This document shows, piece after piece, positions 35,663 through 45,065 of a DNA stretch of 64,000 nt (position 1 is its first letter; every line of letters starts with the position of its first letter). The DNA is from M3007 sp041392625 (GTDB taxonomy: Bacteria; Bacteroidota; Bacteroidia; Chitinophagales; Saprospiraceae): NCBI GenBank assembly GCA_041392625.1, contig JAWKLR010000011.1:1-64000 (forward strand). Reading direction: 5' to 3'. The position numbers and the translations under genes were made by a program. The notes under the pieces were generated by a model. It saw only the letters and a program-made list of their open reading frames with translations. It had not been told where the DNA came from and made no database searches.

Positions 35663-37567
35663 ATGAAGTCAATCCTCTCCTGCCTGTTTTTTATCCTTTT
35701 AAGCCAAGTCCTCCCTGCGCAGTTATTAAACCCCGAATCGGTACAGATTCCAATGCGGGATGGCAAATTTCTTGCGGGGCATTTGTATCGTCCGGATACC
35801 ATCAATAGTTATCCGGTCATCCTCATTCAAACTCCCTACAACAAAAATCTGTATCAGCTAACCGGACTCCCCCTTGGTATCGGAAACAATCTTGCCAGTA
35901 GTAACTATGCCTTTGTAATAGTTGACTGGCGTTGTTTCTACGGATCAGCACCGGCCTGCGTACTCAATGCAAACCGGGGCGAAGATGGTTATGATACCGT
36001 TGAGTGGATTGCAGAGCAGGACTGGTGCGATGGCAACATAGGAACCTGGGGCCCCTCTGCATTGGGCAATGTACAATATGAAACGGCTCGCGAACATCCA
36101 CCGCATCTGGTTTGTGCCATGCCCGAGGTTTCCTCACCACAGCAGCGCTATGCCTATTACTACCCCGGAGGCTCCCTGATTACTGAACACATGCAAACTC
36201 TGGGCGTTCTGTTTGGCAGTTTCAACCTCGTTTTTCAGAACCCGCATTACAACCTCATTTGGCAAATTGCTGAATCCGGCTCACTGTATCCCGAAGAAAT
36301 TGAGGTACCAATGCTGCTCATTGGTGGATGGTTTGATCACAATACAACAGCCGTACTGCAGATGATGAACGGGCTGCGTGCCCAATCACCAGTGAGCCAA
36401 CAACACAAAATGCTCATGGGCCCTTGGGTGCATGGCGGCACCGGCCCGGCGCATGTCGGCAGCTCCCTCCAGGGAGAATTATTCTTTCCGGAAGCCGAAG
36501 GAAAAAACATCGAGTTCGGGATGCGCTTTTTTGACTACTACCTACGCGGAATAGATAATTCCTGGGACACATTGGCGCCCTATCACTATTTCCAAATGGG
36601 TGAAAACAATTGGTACACCACCACCAATTGGCCTCCCAATGGGCCAACCAATATCGAATTGTATCTGCGGGAAGATTTATCCATCCAGGAGACCCCGCCC
36701 GTCTTTGTCAATGCCAATTTTTCATTCAATTATGATCCGGAAGACCCATCACCAACCATTGGTGGAAAGACCTTGAGCCCCGGCTTGGATCAAGGACCGT
36801 TCGACCAAGGGCCCGAGGTTGAAAGCAGAGTCGACAACCTGATTTTCACTACACCCGTCCTGACTCAAGACCTGGAGGTAAAAGGAACTATAAAAGTCCA
36901 TCTTTATGTCAGTTCCGACCAGTTGGATACCGATATCAGCGTCCGGCTTACGGATGTCTACCCGGATGGCAGAAGCATATTGTTTGGAGAAGGAATTCAA
37001 CGCATGCGCTTTCGGAATGGATATACGGTAGCAGACACGGCATTTATGAGTCCGGGACAAGTCTATCCGATCACCATCGAGCTGGACGCCCTAACCCATA
37101 CCTTTCTGGAGGGACACCAATTGCGGTTGATCATTGCCGGCTCCAATTATCCGCGTTTTAACCGGAACATGAATACAGGAGGAGAAATGTACCCCAACCT
37201 GAACATTGACACCCTGGTAGCTCCGCTTGTAGCCGAAAACTCCATTTATGTAAACACCAGTTATCCGTCCAGACTGGAACTGCCCTTGGTAGGATTTACT
37301 CCTTCTAGCACACATGGGATAGTTGAATCACAGCACATACAGCTGTACCCAAACCCGGGCTCAGGGCCCGTCCGGATAGAATCAGATCTGCCCTTGCAAA
37401 CCGTGCAACTTTTCAATGCTACCGGTCAGTTGATTCAAACCCTGGATTTAAACAATGCCCTGCAAAGCACTCTGCACCCGGGACAAATTCCTGATGGTAT
37501 GTACTACCTACAGATTACGGATTCAAAAGGAGGGCAACACCGAAAACAACTGATTATTCAGAAGTAG
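35663..37567 (+). CDS. CocE/NonD-family hydrolase with T9SS sorting domain
   Basis: A 634-residue secreted alpha/beta hydrolase of the X-Pro dipeptidyl-peptidase/cocaine-esterase type. The signal peptide is residues 1-19. The nucleophile is probably Ser132 in GTWGPSALG, a variant of the G-x-S-x-G elbow seen in the family. Catalytic acid and His are likely in the GGWFDHNTTAVLQMM and GPWVHGGTG stretches. The C-terminal galactose-binding-like domain (~330-540) is followed by a T9SS domain (IQLYPNPGSGPVRIESD to the end). It probably cleaves esters or peptides outside the cell. Confidence 0.88.
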   Translation: MKSILSCLFFILLSQVLPAQLLNPESVQIPMRDGKFLAGHLYRPDTINSYPVILIQTPYNKNLYQLTGLPLGIGNNLASSNYAFVIVDWRCFYGSAPACVLNANRGEDGYDTVEWIAEQDWCDGNIGTWGPSALGNVQYETAREHPPHLVCAMPEVSSPQQRYAYYYPGGSLITEHMQTLGVLFGSFNLVFQNPHYNLIWQIAESGSLYPEEIEVPMLLIGGWFDHNTTAVLQMMNGLRAQSPVSQQHKMLMGPWVHGGTGPAHVGSSLQGELFFPEAEGKNIEFGMRFFDYYLRGIDNSWDTLAPYHYFQMGENNWYTTTNWPPNGPTNIELYLREDLSIQETPPVFVNANFSFNYDPEDPSPTIGGKTLSPGLDQGPFDQGPEVESRVDNLIFTTPVLTQDLEVKGTIKVHLYVSSDQLDTDISVRLTDVYPDGRSILFGEGIQRMRFRNGYTVADTAFMSPGQVYPITIELDALTHTFLEGHQLRLIIAGSNYPRFNRNMNTGGEMYPNLNIDTLVAPLVAENSIYVNTSYPSRLELPLVGFTPSSTHGIVESQHIQLYPNPGSGPVRIESDLPLQTVQLFNATGQLIQTLDLNNALQSTLHPGQIPDGMYYLQITDSKGGQHRKQLIIQK

Positions 37568-37658
37568 ATCCTGGTTTATTTCATTTCAAAAATGGAGTGG
37601 GAGTTTTGCAATTCCTCCTCCATTTTTAGTATTTTGTCAAAATTGAAAAACGAACTGC

Positions 37659-38120
37659 ATGCTTGAAACGATCCTGGAACGAGTACACATAGAGCACCTG
37701 TCTGACCTCAGTCCGCTATTTGATGCCTACCGTGTTTTTTACGAAAAAGAGTCAGATCCCATTCGTGGGCACCAATTTCTGAAGGAGCGGATAGAAAATG
37801 GGGAATCCGTCGTGTTTATTTCCTACACAAACAAAATAGCATCGGGCTTTGTGCAGTTATATCCATTGTTCTCCTCAACCAGGATGGCCAGGCTGTGGTT
37901 GCTAAACGACTTGTTTGTTCATCCGGATTTTCGGGGTCAGGGAATTTCTATTCAACTGATCGAACAGGCCAAGATCCATTGTGCGCAAACCAATGGATGT
38001 GGTTTGATGCTGGAGACGGCTAAAAGCAATGACATTGGGAACCAACTTTACCCACGGACAGGCTTTACACTGGATACCGAACATCATTTTTATTTTTGGG
38101 ATTACCCCCTCGATTTATAA
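37659..38120 (+). CDS. GNAT-family N-acetyltransferase
   Basis: A 153-residue acetyltransferase. The acetyl-CoA loop is VHPDFRGQGISIQLIEQAKI (RGQGIS). Upstream strands contain FISYTNKIASGFVQLYPL and RLWLLNDLFV. The last part GNQLYPRTGFTLDTEHHFYF is the usual C-terminal GNAT motif. The substrate is unknown; small amines or peptides are typical. It lies 91 bases past the hydrolase gene. Confidence 0.88.
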   Translation: MLETILERVHIEHLSDLSPLFDAYRVFYEKESDPIRGHQFLKERIENGESVVFISYTNKIASGFVQLYPLFSSTRMARLWLLNDLFVHPDFRGQGISIQLIEQAKIHCAQTNGCGLMLETAKSNDIGNQLYPRTGFTLDTEHHFYFWDYPLDL

Positions 38121-38139
38121 ACCAACTTAAATTCACTTC

Positions 38140-39234
38140 GTGCAGACCCGTATTCTATCGATCGCAATACTTCTACTTTTTGCAACATCTTCCTTGCGGG
38201 CAAACATGGCTTCGCCCATCGATCCGGGATCCAATGGTGCCTCGCCATTCATCTCAAGGTATGTACATATTCTGTCAGAAGAGCTGCGAATCAAACCCGC
38301 TCCATCTTTCAGGGAAGCAATCTATGAAGTGGAGTACCGTATTTTAGTTGAAAAACCGGGCAAGCAAATCCCATTGCTTTTTTATGCTTTTGATTTAAAG
38401 GATGATTTTCAGGTTTGGCTGGATGGAAATGAAATTGAAACCAGTGAGCTCCCAGAGGAGTATTTTGAAGAACAAGACAGCAGTCTGGCGGATTTTCAAT
38501 ACCTGTTTGATAAAAATGAAAGCAAAACCGTTGCTATACACTGGAGTCAAGGAGAATGGGAACAATGCGCGTATTCCGACCTCCGGTTTTTTGAAATGCC
38601 GCTGGAAGTTGGAGAACACCGCATCCGTGTTCGATATCGGGCCCGTTCCTGGGTTGACCGAAGCGATTGGGTAAAACGCTACACCAGCCGATACAGCCTT
38701 TCCCCCGCCAAACATTGGAAGTCCTTCGGAGAGCTCACGGTGATCGTTGAAGAAAACACCGCCCCGGGAACACTGACCTGCAATCTGGGAGCAGCTCATT
38801 CCGGAAGCCTGAATGGAGAGGCGCGCTGGAAATTCGACAGCTTGCCTGGAAATAGTCTGGAGCTTTACTATGACCCGCCAATCAGTTCCTGGGCCAAGAC
38901 ATGCATTTCAATAGGCCCCGACGGCATGGCATACAGTTTTGGGCTCTTGCTTTTTTGCCTGCACCTGGTAGCGATGTTGGCATATAGAAAAAGACAGCCA
39001 CAGGCGCGTGTTTCCTGGGTTGCTTTACTTGGCATCTTTCTTGCCCCCTTCCTGTTTTTACTTGTACGCAGTTTATCTTATGAATGGATTGATGGGGTGA
39101 TTGGCACGGAAGCAGGGCGTTGGCACGGATACAGCATTTTATACCTGTTTTTATACCCAATTTACCTTGCAGCATACGCGGTGGTTGCTATCGTCATTGA
39201 TTTTTTCATGAAAAAACACTTTTTAAATGCATAA
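38140..39234 (+). CDS. Membrane protein with large exported domain, function unknown
   Basis: I do not recognise this 364-residue protein. A GTG at 38140 is used because it supplies a good signal peptide (QTRILSIAILLLFATSSLRA). Residues ~25-255 form a soluble, strand-rich region (LLFYAFDLKDDFQVWLDGNE, RVRYRARSWVDRSDW). Three hydrophobic segments follow, around 265-285, 300-318 and 340-358, and the C-terminus is basic. It probably exposes a domain to the periplasm while anchored in the inner membrane. Its end overlaps the next gene by eight bases, so the two are translationally linked. Confidence 0.65.
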   Translation: MQTRILSIAILLLFATSSLRANMASPIDPGSNGASPFISRYVHILSEELRIKPAPSFREAIYEVEYRILVEKPGKQIPLLFYAFDLKDDFQVWLDGNEIETSELPEEYFEEQDSSLADFQYLFDKNESKTVAIHWSQGEWEQCAYSDLRFFEMPLEVGEHRIRVRYRARSWVDRSDWVKRYTSRYSLSPAKHWKSFGELTVIVEENTAPGTLTCNLGAAHSGSLNGEARWKFDSLPGNSLELYYDPPISSWAKTCISIGPDGMAYSFGLLLFCLHLVAMLAYRKRQPQARVSWVALLGIFLAPFLFLLVRSLSYEWIDGVIGTEAGRWHGYSILYLFLYPIYLAAYAVVAIVIDFFMKKHFLNA

Positions 39235-40510
39235 AGGCGTGTGCATTCTTGGATGCTTCTTTTTATTCCTGCTGCTTAGTTCCTGCAATTCCTGGCGAAA
39301 AATCACGTACAATTTTTCGGAATACAAAGGATATAAGAAGTTTGATAAAATTGACCTTCCCGGTGCGGAAACACCCTTTGCATTTCACCTGGGCTCCAAG
39401 GAAATGCAGACTCAGATTGCATCCCTGAACGTGCAACCCAATGGGTTTAACAACCCGAATGCCCCAAACTATTCTTTGGAAGAATACCTGCGCGAAGAGA
39501 CAAAAACCACTGCTTTTTTAATCATTCAAAATGATTCAATCCTGTACGAACAGTACTTTGACCATTTTGATCAGGATGCACCTTTACCATCATTTTCCGT
39601 AGCTAAATCGTTTGTTTCGGCGCTGGTGGGCATTGCAATTCAGGAAGGAAAAATCCAGTCTGTCCATGACCCGGTTACTGCCTATCTACCCGAATTGCTC
39701 GATGCCGCTCCGGAATGGAAAGACCTGCACATTCAGCACTTGTTGAACATGCGCTCCGGGATCCGGTTTGACGAAGATTCATATTCCAATCCTTTTGGTG
39801 ACATCATCAATTTCTACATTAGTCGAGACCATTTTGAATGGGTGCGAAAGGCACAGTTTGCGCACCCACCCGGAACGTTTCACTATTATTCCAGCCTGGA
39901 TACAGAAATCCTGGGTTTTATCCTGGAACGGGCTACGGGCAAAAAACTGGCCCACTACTTGCATGAAAAACTCTGGCTACCCCTCGGCATGGAATCGGAC
40001 GGCTTCTGGAGCATAGACAGCAAAAAACACCAGGCACCTAAAGCCTATTGTTGTCTCAATGCATCCGCAAGAGATTACGCGAAATTAGGCCGGTTGTACC
40101 TGAACCACGGAAATTGGAACGGTGTTCAAATCCTGGATTCAAGTTGGGTGCACGAATCCATTACCCCAAACAGGATAAATGGATGCTACCAAAACCAATG
40201 GTACAGTGGAAATAGGTACACAAAATCGGTCAAAAAAGAGGGTAACTATGAAATCATGCGGTTCCCGGATTCGTTATTAGCAGCCGAGCAGCCCCTGTTG
40301 CCTACCCAATTCATACAGCGGGATGCTACAGACTCCGACCAATGGGTTATCAGGAATTGCGGACCAGACTTTTTTGCCCTGGGAGTATTTGGACAAGAAG
40401 TGTATGTGATGCCGGAACGAAATATGATCTTTGTGCGATTGGGCAAAAAAAGTGATCCATACACCAATTTTCTCTTCCGAAAAGTGGCCTGGGCACTAAA
40501 AAACTCTTAG
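39227..40510 (+). CDS. Serine hydrolase lipoprotein (class C beta-lactamase-like fold)
   Basis: A 427-residue lipoprotein (lipobox LLLSSC, Cys20). The catalytic SxxK motif is in FSVAKSFVSALVG and the second motif is the Tyr stretch FHYYSSLDTEILG. The rest, including LLNMRSGIRFDEDSYSNPF and GVQILDSSWVHESITP, is typical of the beta-lactamase/EstB/D-aminopeptidase group. It probably hydrolyses esters or peptides in the periplasm or at the outer membrane. It overlaps the preceding membrane-protein gene by eight bases and is two bases from the methyltransferase gene that follows, so it belongs to a tight operon. Confidence 0.86.
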   Translation: MHKGVCILGCFFLFLLLSSCNSWRKITYNFSEYKGYKKFDKIDLPGAETPFAFHLGSKEMQTQIASLNVQPNGFNNPNAPNYSLEEYLREETKTTAFLIIQNDSILYEQYFDHFDQDAPLPSFSVAKSFVSALVGIAIQEGKIQSVHDPVTAYLPELLDAAPEWKDLHIQHLLNMRSGIRFDEDSYSNPFGDIINFYISRDHFEWVRKAQFAHPPGTFHYYSSLDTEILGFILERATGKKLAHYLHEKLWLPLGMESDGFWSIDSKKHQAPKAYCCLNASARDYAKLGRLYLNHGNWNGVQILDSSWVHESITPNRINGCYQNQWYSGNRYTKSVKKEGNYEIMRFPDSLLAAEQPLLPTQFIQRDATDSDQWVIRNCGPDFFALGVFGQEVYVMPERNMIFVRLGKKSDPYTNFLFRKVAWALKNS

Positions 40511-40512
40511 AC

Positions 40513-41124
40513 ATGTACGAATTAAACGATACAAAAACTGAACATGACTACTGGGCCAACCGGTACGAGAACCACCAAATGGGTTGGGATATTGGCTACC
40601 CCTCTACCCCATTGGCTGAGTATATTGATCAATTGGAAGACCGATCCCTGCGCATACTCATCCCCGGTGCCGGGAACGCCTACGAGGCCCAGTATTTGTT
40701 TGAAAAAGGTTTTCTGAATACTTCCGTGCTCGACATTGCAGAACAACCACTGGAGGCATTTAAAACCCGGGTACCCGAATTTCCGGAACAGCAACTGATT
40801 CAGGCCAATTTTTTTGAACACGAAGGCGAATACGACCTGATTCTGGAGCAAACGTTTTTCTGTTCGTTTTACCCAAGTCCTGAAAATCGACACGTGTACG
40901 CACAAAAAATGAATAGCTTGTTGACTGAAAATGGAAAACTGGCAGGTGTTTGGTTTGAGTTCCCCTTGGTGGATGATTGGGAAAAACGGCCATTTGGTGG
41001 AAGTAAAAAGGAATATGAAACCTATTTTAAGCCACATTTCCACACCCATGTTTTTGAACCATGCCACAACTCCATCCCTCCCCGCCAGGGAAGAGAATTG
41101 TTTGGAATTTTTAAGAAAAAATAA
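40513..41124 (+). CDS. TPMT-family thiol/thiopurine S-methyltransferase-like protein
   Basis: A 203-residue SAM-dependent methyltransferase of the TPMT family. The N-terminal YWANRYENHQMGWDIGYPST is diagnostic. Motif I is LRILIPGAGNAYEAQYLFEK, and FLNTSVLDIAEQPLEAF follows. YDLILEQTFFCSFYPS is the family motif II. Members methylate thiols, thiopurines, selenium or tellurium species, or thiocyanate. The substrate here is unknown. It starts two bases after the hydrolase stop and nine bases before the metallo-beta-lactamase-fold gene. Confidence 0.9.
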   Translation: MYELNDTKTEHDYWANRYENHQMGWDIGYPSTPLAEYIDQLEDRSLRILIPGAGNAYEAQYLFEKGFLNTSVLDIAEQPLEAFKTRVPEFPEQQLIQANFFEHEGEYDLILEQTFFCSFYPSPENRHVYAQKMNSLLTENGKLAGVWFEFPLVDDWEKRPFGGSKKEYETYFKPHFHTHVFEPCHNSIPPRQGRELFGIFKKK

Positions 41125-41133
41125 GCGCTTGCA

Positions 41134-41982
41134 ATGAAACTACCAGCCGGACTGATTGCCATTGTACTCCTTTTTTCACTTGCTTTTTGCTATGCGCCTC
41201 AATCGCAGCGAAAAGTGCGGTCGGAATCCGGTATTCGTATAGCCTATATCGGAAACATGGGGGTGCTCGTTGCCAGTGATACCCAGGCTGTTTTATTTGA
41301 TGGGTTGCACGAGTTTTATGGCAAGGAATACGACTACCCTTCCGAAAAAACCGTCCAGCAACTCCAGGAAGGCAACTACCAGGACTTTCCAAAAGTCAAG
41401 GCACTTTTTTACTCGCACATGCACGGAGATCACTTTAGTCCAGCCCTTACCCATGCTTTTTTAAAAGCAAACCCAACTACATGCTTGTTCGGCTCCAGCC
41501 AAATACTGGATACCCTTGCGGTGCTTGACAGCCTCAATATACTGCAGAACCAATCGGACTCTATTCCGTTTGATGAGCAGGTGCATGTCATCGAACCAAA
41601 TGGTTTTGAACTTGAAGGGTTCGCGCTTCCGCATGCCAGTCCTGGAAGACATATAGAAATATTGAACATTGGCTTTTTAGTAGACCTGGACGGATTCCGT
41701 TTGTTGCATTTAGGTGATACCGACTGGGAGGAAGCTGAGCCAAAACTGGAAGCCTTTGCCATCGCCAAAAGACAAATTGATGTGGCAATTATCCCGTATT
41801 GGATGCTGCTTAAAACCGGAAGTGCTGCCCTGGTTGACCGATTGATCAATCCGAAAATGTTGCTCGCAACCCACATTCCGCCCGATGCCAGCGAGGAGGA
41901 TTTAAAGGAGATTGAATCCCAATATCCAGGCTGCAGTGCACTGCACGAACAGAACAACATCCTGGCTTTTCCTGTTAAATAA
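41134..41982 (+). CDS. Metallo-beta-lactamase-fold hydrolase
   Basis: A 282-residue exported MBL-fold protein. The signal-like start is LPAGLIAIVLLFSLAFCYAP. The metal motif is LFYSHMHGDHFSPAL (HxHxDH, about residues 95-100). Further ligands are likely in ALPHASPGRH and RLLHLGDTDWEEAE. The UlaG-like order of motifs suggests a phosphodiesterase, lactonase or similar hydrolase; the substrate is open. It lies in the same plus-strand run as the serine hydrolase and TPMT-like genes. Confidence 0.85.
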   Translation: MKLPAGLIAIVLLFSLAFCYAPQSQRKVRSESGIRIAYIGNMGVLVASDTQAVLFDGLHEFYGKEYDYPSEKTVQQLQEGNYQDFPKVKALFYSHMHGDHFSPALTHAFLKANPTTCLFGSSQILDTLAVLDSLNILQNQSDSIPFDEQVHVIEPNGFELEGFALPHASPGRHIEILNIGFLVDLDGFRLLHLGDTDWEEAEPKLEAFAIAKRQIDVAIIPYWMLLKTGSAALVDRLINPKMLLATHIPPDASEEDLKEIESQYPGCSALHEQNNILAFPVK

Positions 41983-42062
41983 AAGGGAAAAATTAAGATT
42001 AAGTTTAAATCGACCCGGTGGGATTATTTTACCTTGCATACCTAAACGGCAAGGGCATTTGC

Positions 42063-42554
42063 ATGAATTGGAATTTTCTGAAAAAATTTAGTGTGTTTTC
42101 GAAGACAGCAGGTCTGTTTAGCCAGGGGCTGAGTCCGCAACTCATGGCCTGGAGCGTAAGCATTGGATTGGTATTTGGAATTTTCCCTTTTCTGGGGGTT
42201 ACTACCCTGCTCCTAACCGGGTTGGCTTTTGTATCCCGCCTGAATTTGCCCATCATGATCTCCATCAGTTATCTGGCATTTCCATTACAGATAGGGCTCT
42301 TCATCCCGTTTTTGAGGTTGGGAAAAAACATTAGTCTTGGAGATGGGCATTTAATTCCCATGTCGGAAATCAGCGCACAGTTTGAGGCTTCTTTTTGGAT
42401 GGCTGTGCAAAATTTATGGCGGGAGTTGCTTTACAGTTTTTTGGGCTGGCTGGTGCTCGCCGTTCCCATTGCGCTTTTTTGCTATTGGGTTTCGCTCCAA
42501 TTGATTTTGTTATTTTTACAGGCACGTACCCGGTATCGGGAGAAACGGCGTTAG
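42063..42554 (+). CDS. DUF2062 membrane protein
   Basis: The ATG at 42063 (MNWNFLKKFSVFSKTAGLFS) matches the DUF2062 start better than an upstream in-frame GTG at 42018. The 163 residues have the family motif GLSPQLMAWSVSIGLVFGIF with PFLGVTTLLL, and about three hydrophobic segments. SISYLAFPLQIGLFIPFLRL is also typical. DUF2062 proteins are found alone or fused to glycosyltransferases; no function is established. The C-terminus is basic. Confidence 0.83.
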   Translation: MNWNFLKKFSVFSKTAGLFSQGLSPQLMAWSVSIGLVFGIFPFLGVTTLLLTGLAFVSRLNLPIMISISYLAFPLQIGLFIPFLRLGKNISLGDGHLIPMSEISAQFEASFWMAVQNLWRELLYSFLGWLVLAVPIALFCYWVSLQLILLFLQARTRYREKRR

Positions 42555-42583
42555 AATTATTGGCGCTCTAAACCTACCTTGCT

Positions 42584-43051
42584 ATGAAAAATACAAACTC
42601 CCTGTTGGCCCTCCTCTTTCTGTGTTTTACGCACAGTACTGTTTATGCTCAGACGGACTCTGCAGAAATGCAAATACGGGCTGCTGCAAAGCAATTTTCA
42701 GCGCACATCATGGCACAAAATTACGAAGGGGCTAGCATGTCCTACACCGAAGATGCAAAGCTGTTCCCACCGGGAATGGAGGTACTTTCCGGCCGCGAAG
42801 CCATCCTCAAATACTATACGCCCCCTCCTTCGCGGACCTCACGCACTGTTTTCCATAAAATCACCCCGGAGGAAATCAAGGTAGAAGGCGATGAAGCCTG
42901 GGACTGGGGCCGATACGAAGGAACAACCCGCAATGAGGATGGAACGGAAGTACACTGGACGGGCAAGTATGTCGCAGTTTGGAGACAAACCGCACCCGGA
43001 GAATGGAAAATCTACCTGGACATCTGGAACCGCACACCGCTACCGGAATAG
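42584..43051 (+). CDS. Secreted SnoaL/DUF4440-like protein
   Basis: A 155-residue exported protein with a signal peptide (LLALLFLCFTHSTVYAQ). The fold is NTF2-like: an N-terminal helix (MQIRAAAKQFSAHIMAQNYE), SYTEDAKLFPPGMEVLSGRE, then strands WDWGRYEGTTRNEDGTEVHW and GKYVAVWRQTAPGEWKIYLD. This is the DUF4440 pattern, proteins that are often ketosteroid-isomerase-like or accessory. It is the last intact plus-strand gene before a two-kilobase gene-poor stretch. Confidence 0.85.
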   Translation: MKNTNSLLALLFLCFTHSTVYAQTDSAEMQIRAAAKQFSAHIMAQNYEGASMSYTEDAKLFPPGMEVLSGREAILKYYTPPPSRTSRTVFHKITPEEIKVEGDEAWDWGRYEGTTRNEDGTEVHWTGKYVAVWRQTAPGEWKIYLDIWNRTPLPE

Positions 43052-43254
43052 GTTTTTAGCCGAATGAATTAAGCGGGACTTTAGCCAAAGGGAACACTCA
43101 AAAATGTACCTGTTGTGTATAAAAAAAAGGGAGTTTATTAAATTTTGAACTTGAAGTGATTTAAACTTTTGAAGCAAATAAAATGGCTACGAATGTTAGG
43201 GATTACGACACATCCTTTAAAATCGGTAGCCGCAAGTTCGAATCTTAAACAAAA

Positions 43255-44003
43255 GTATCATAAATAAATTCATTTTACCGTATTTAAATACAAAGGCTCT
43301 TCGAAGGATTTATGCTAGCAAAGTACCGTTGTGGGGAAATCAACAAACGCAATTTTAGCACAAGTTCAAAGCAGGTATTCAATAGCATTTACTACTCCCT
43401 ATTAAATCATTGATTAACGAACTGAAAGATTAAGTAGGGCTGTCATCATCATTACCGTAAATGGTCAAAAGATGGTTCTTGGCAACGAGCTTTTGAGTAG
43501 CAACTTTCATCAAAAGCACAAGGCCCTTGGACTTAGAGTTTAGCCTTTCTGGACGCTACTCTATTCCACTTGCTTCGAAACAAGCGGTGATGAAGTGAGT
43601 AACTATGTGAGCGAAAGATCAAATCAACCAATACACTGGTTAACTGATGTCCTTAAGTTTGAATTTATTTACTTTTTGCCTCAATATAGGAACAGACATG
43701 ATGCATTCGATGTTAAAAAGCGGTTCAGGGAAATGTAATTAATTTTTTTCATAACGCGCAAATAGAACTCAAAGGTTTATGGTTAAACGCAGATAAAGCG
43801 TTCAGAATGTGAAGGCCTTGAGACAAGTTTGCAATCAGTTTGAAAATAGAGACTAAATGCACCGCATAATCGCCGAAGGGCCAAAGACTTAGAAGATGAT
43901 TTACCGTATTTGATGAACTTATGTTTGAAGAACGATATAAAATTGAACGAACAAATGCCTAGATGGACAACAGCGATCAGCTGTATTGAGATTTGGTAAA
44001 TCA
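43255..44003 (+). pseudogene. Decayed IS5-type (DDE) transposase remnant
   Basis: Frames must be switched many times, but family pieces appear in the right order: ILPYLNTKAL with SKVPLWGN (about 43270-43340), HHYRKWSKDGSWQRAFE (about 43446-43500), SLAFLDAT (about 43540), LWLNADKAF (about 43780) and DELMFEERYKIERTNAWMDN (about 43905-43970). These match the N-terminal, middle and C-terminal (Y-x2-ERTNAW) motifs of IS5-family transposases. Several in-frame stops and shifts show old decay, unlike the single-base breaks elsewhere. Flanking terminal repeats could not be found. It lies next to copy B of the palindromic repeat. Confidence 0.75.
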
Positions 44004-44087
44004 ATCTGGTTGGTACCGCGTGGCATTATATTTTTGCATCATTCAATGGATCTGATAAAGTCCTAAAAGTTTAAATCACTTCCCTCC

Positions 44088-44431
44088 ATGTTGGGAATTA
44101 GATGTTTAAAAATTTAAATATTCTTTTCCCAGATCTATCTCATTCCAGTTAAATCCGGTTAATATGGGGCGCTAGCCCCTATTATCTTAGTAGCACTATA
44201 GATACTATACCATTTTTGAGAGGCGTAGCCCCCTGACATCTTAATGCTGGGCACAAAGATGCTTATTTGCCCAGTTAAGTTTTATCAAAAAATAGCATTT
44301 TAAGATGTCGGGGCTACGCCCCTCAGAAATACAACACCTAGTTATTTAGATTATCAGGGCTACGCCCCTAAATCGGTTTAGTACCGATTCAATTGGCAGC
44401 TCCAGTATTTGAGTGCATAAAGTAGCAGGAG
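44088..44431 (-). repeat. ~340-bp nested-palindrome repeat, copy B (inverted relative to copy A)
   Basis: This is the reverse-orientation partner of 35126-35468. Its own inner inverted repeat is near 44218-44242 and 44300-44323 (TAAGATGTC ... GGGGCTACGCCCCTC), and the outer GGGGCGCTAGCCCC box is at about 44166-44179. It is diverged from copy A, with gaps in the inner loop. It lies between the IS5 remnant and 630 bases of featureless AT-rich DNA. Confidence 0.8.
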
Positions 44432-45065
44432 AATTCAATTTTTATTCTATTAGCTGAAGTCCAACTATGACAAGTATTTCGCCACAATGCGATGGCATAA
44501 GGTTGGGTTTTAAAATAGACTTGAAGGCTTTTGGTAATAGGAAGAATAAACGAGCGAGGTAGTTCTTGTTCTTGATTGCTCTTGATTACGACACAAAAGT
44601 AGATCGCTGCACCCGAACCCAATGTAAACTCTGTATTAAGTTAATGTTAAGTTTATATGAATTATTGAAAGACACCCCTTCCTGTTTGCCTGGCAGCAAA
44701 TAGGATAAAGACATGATTTGTATTGGAAGCTGGATGTGCTGGAAAGAATGGAGAGGAAGCAAAAAACTTCAATTAAGGCATAATAGCATGCCTTTTATAG
44801 CACTTTCAGACGCAAAGATACCAAATTCGTCACATTTACCCGAAATTATTATTACTTGAAAGTAAATGTATTATTAATCTATTATTAACAATACAAACAC
44901 GAACAACCCTCGCCTGACACCTGCATGCAGCAAGCATCTAGTCATTGTGAACCATGTATTAAGTGGAAAGAAGGAACGGTCTAAACGCTGAATTTTAAGC
45001 GGGCAAACAGCAGTCTTTGAATTCAACTCTGTATAAAAAATTGCCCAGATCCAGCCTGGCTGAAT
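44432..45065. other. Gene-free AT-rich stretch
   Basis: These 634 bases hold no credible ORF, RNA gene or clear repeat beyond the tail of copy B. I see no promoter box that clearly belongs to a neighbouring gene. Confidence 0.6.

Noticed and set aside
39227..40510. Serine hydrolase as an antibiotic-resistance beta-lactamase
   Set aside because: Only the fold and SxxK motif are shared. It belongs to the broad esterase/peptidase group, and its substrate cannot be told.
43210..43250. tRNA-like TTCGAATC sequence in the gene-poor gap
   Set aside because: Only a T-loop-like string is present. No acceptor, D or anticodon arm can be built around it.
35126..44431. CRISPR array made of the GGGGCGTAGCCC repeats
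   Set aside because: There are only a few palindromic arms with irregular spacing, in inverted and not tandem order, and no cas genes.
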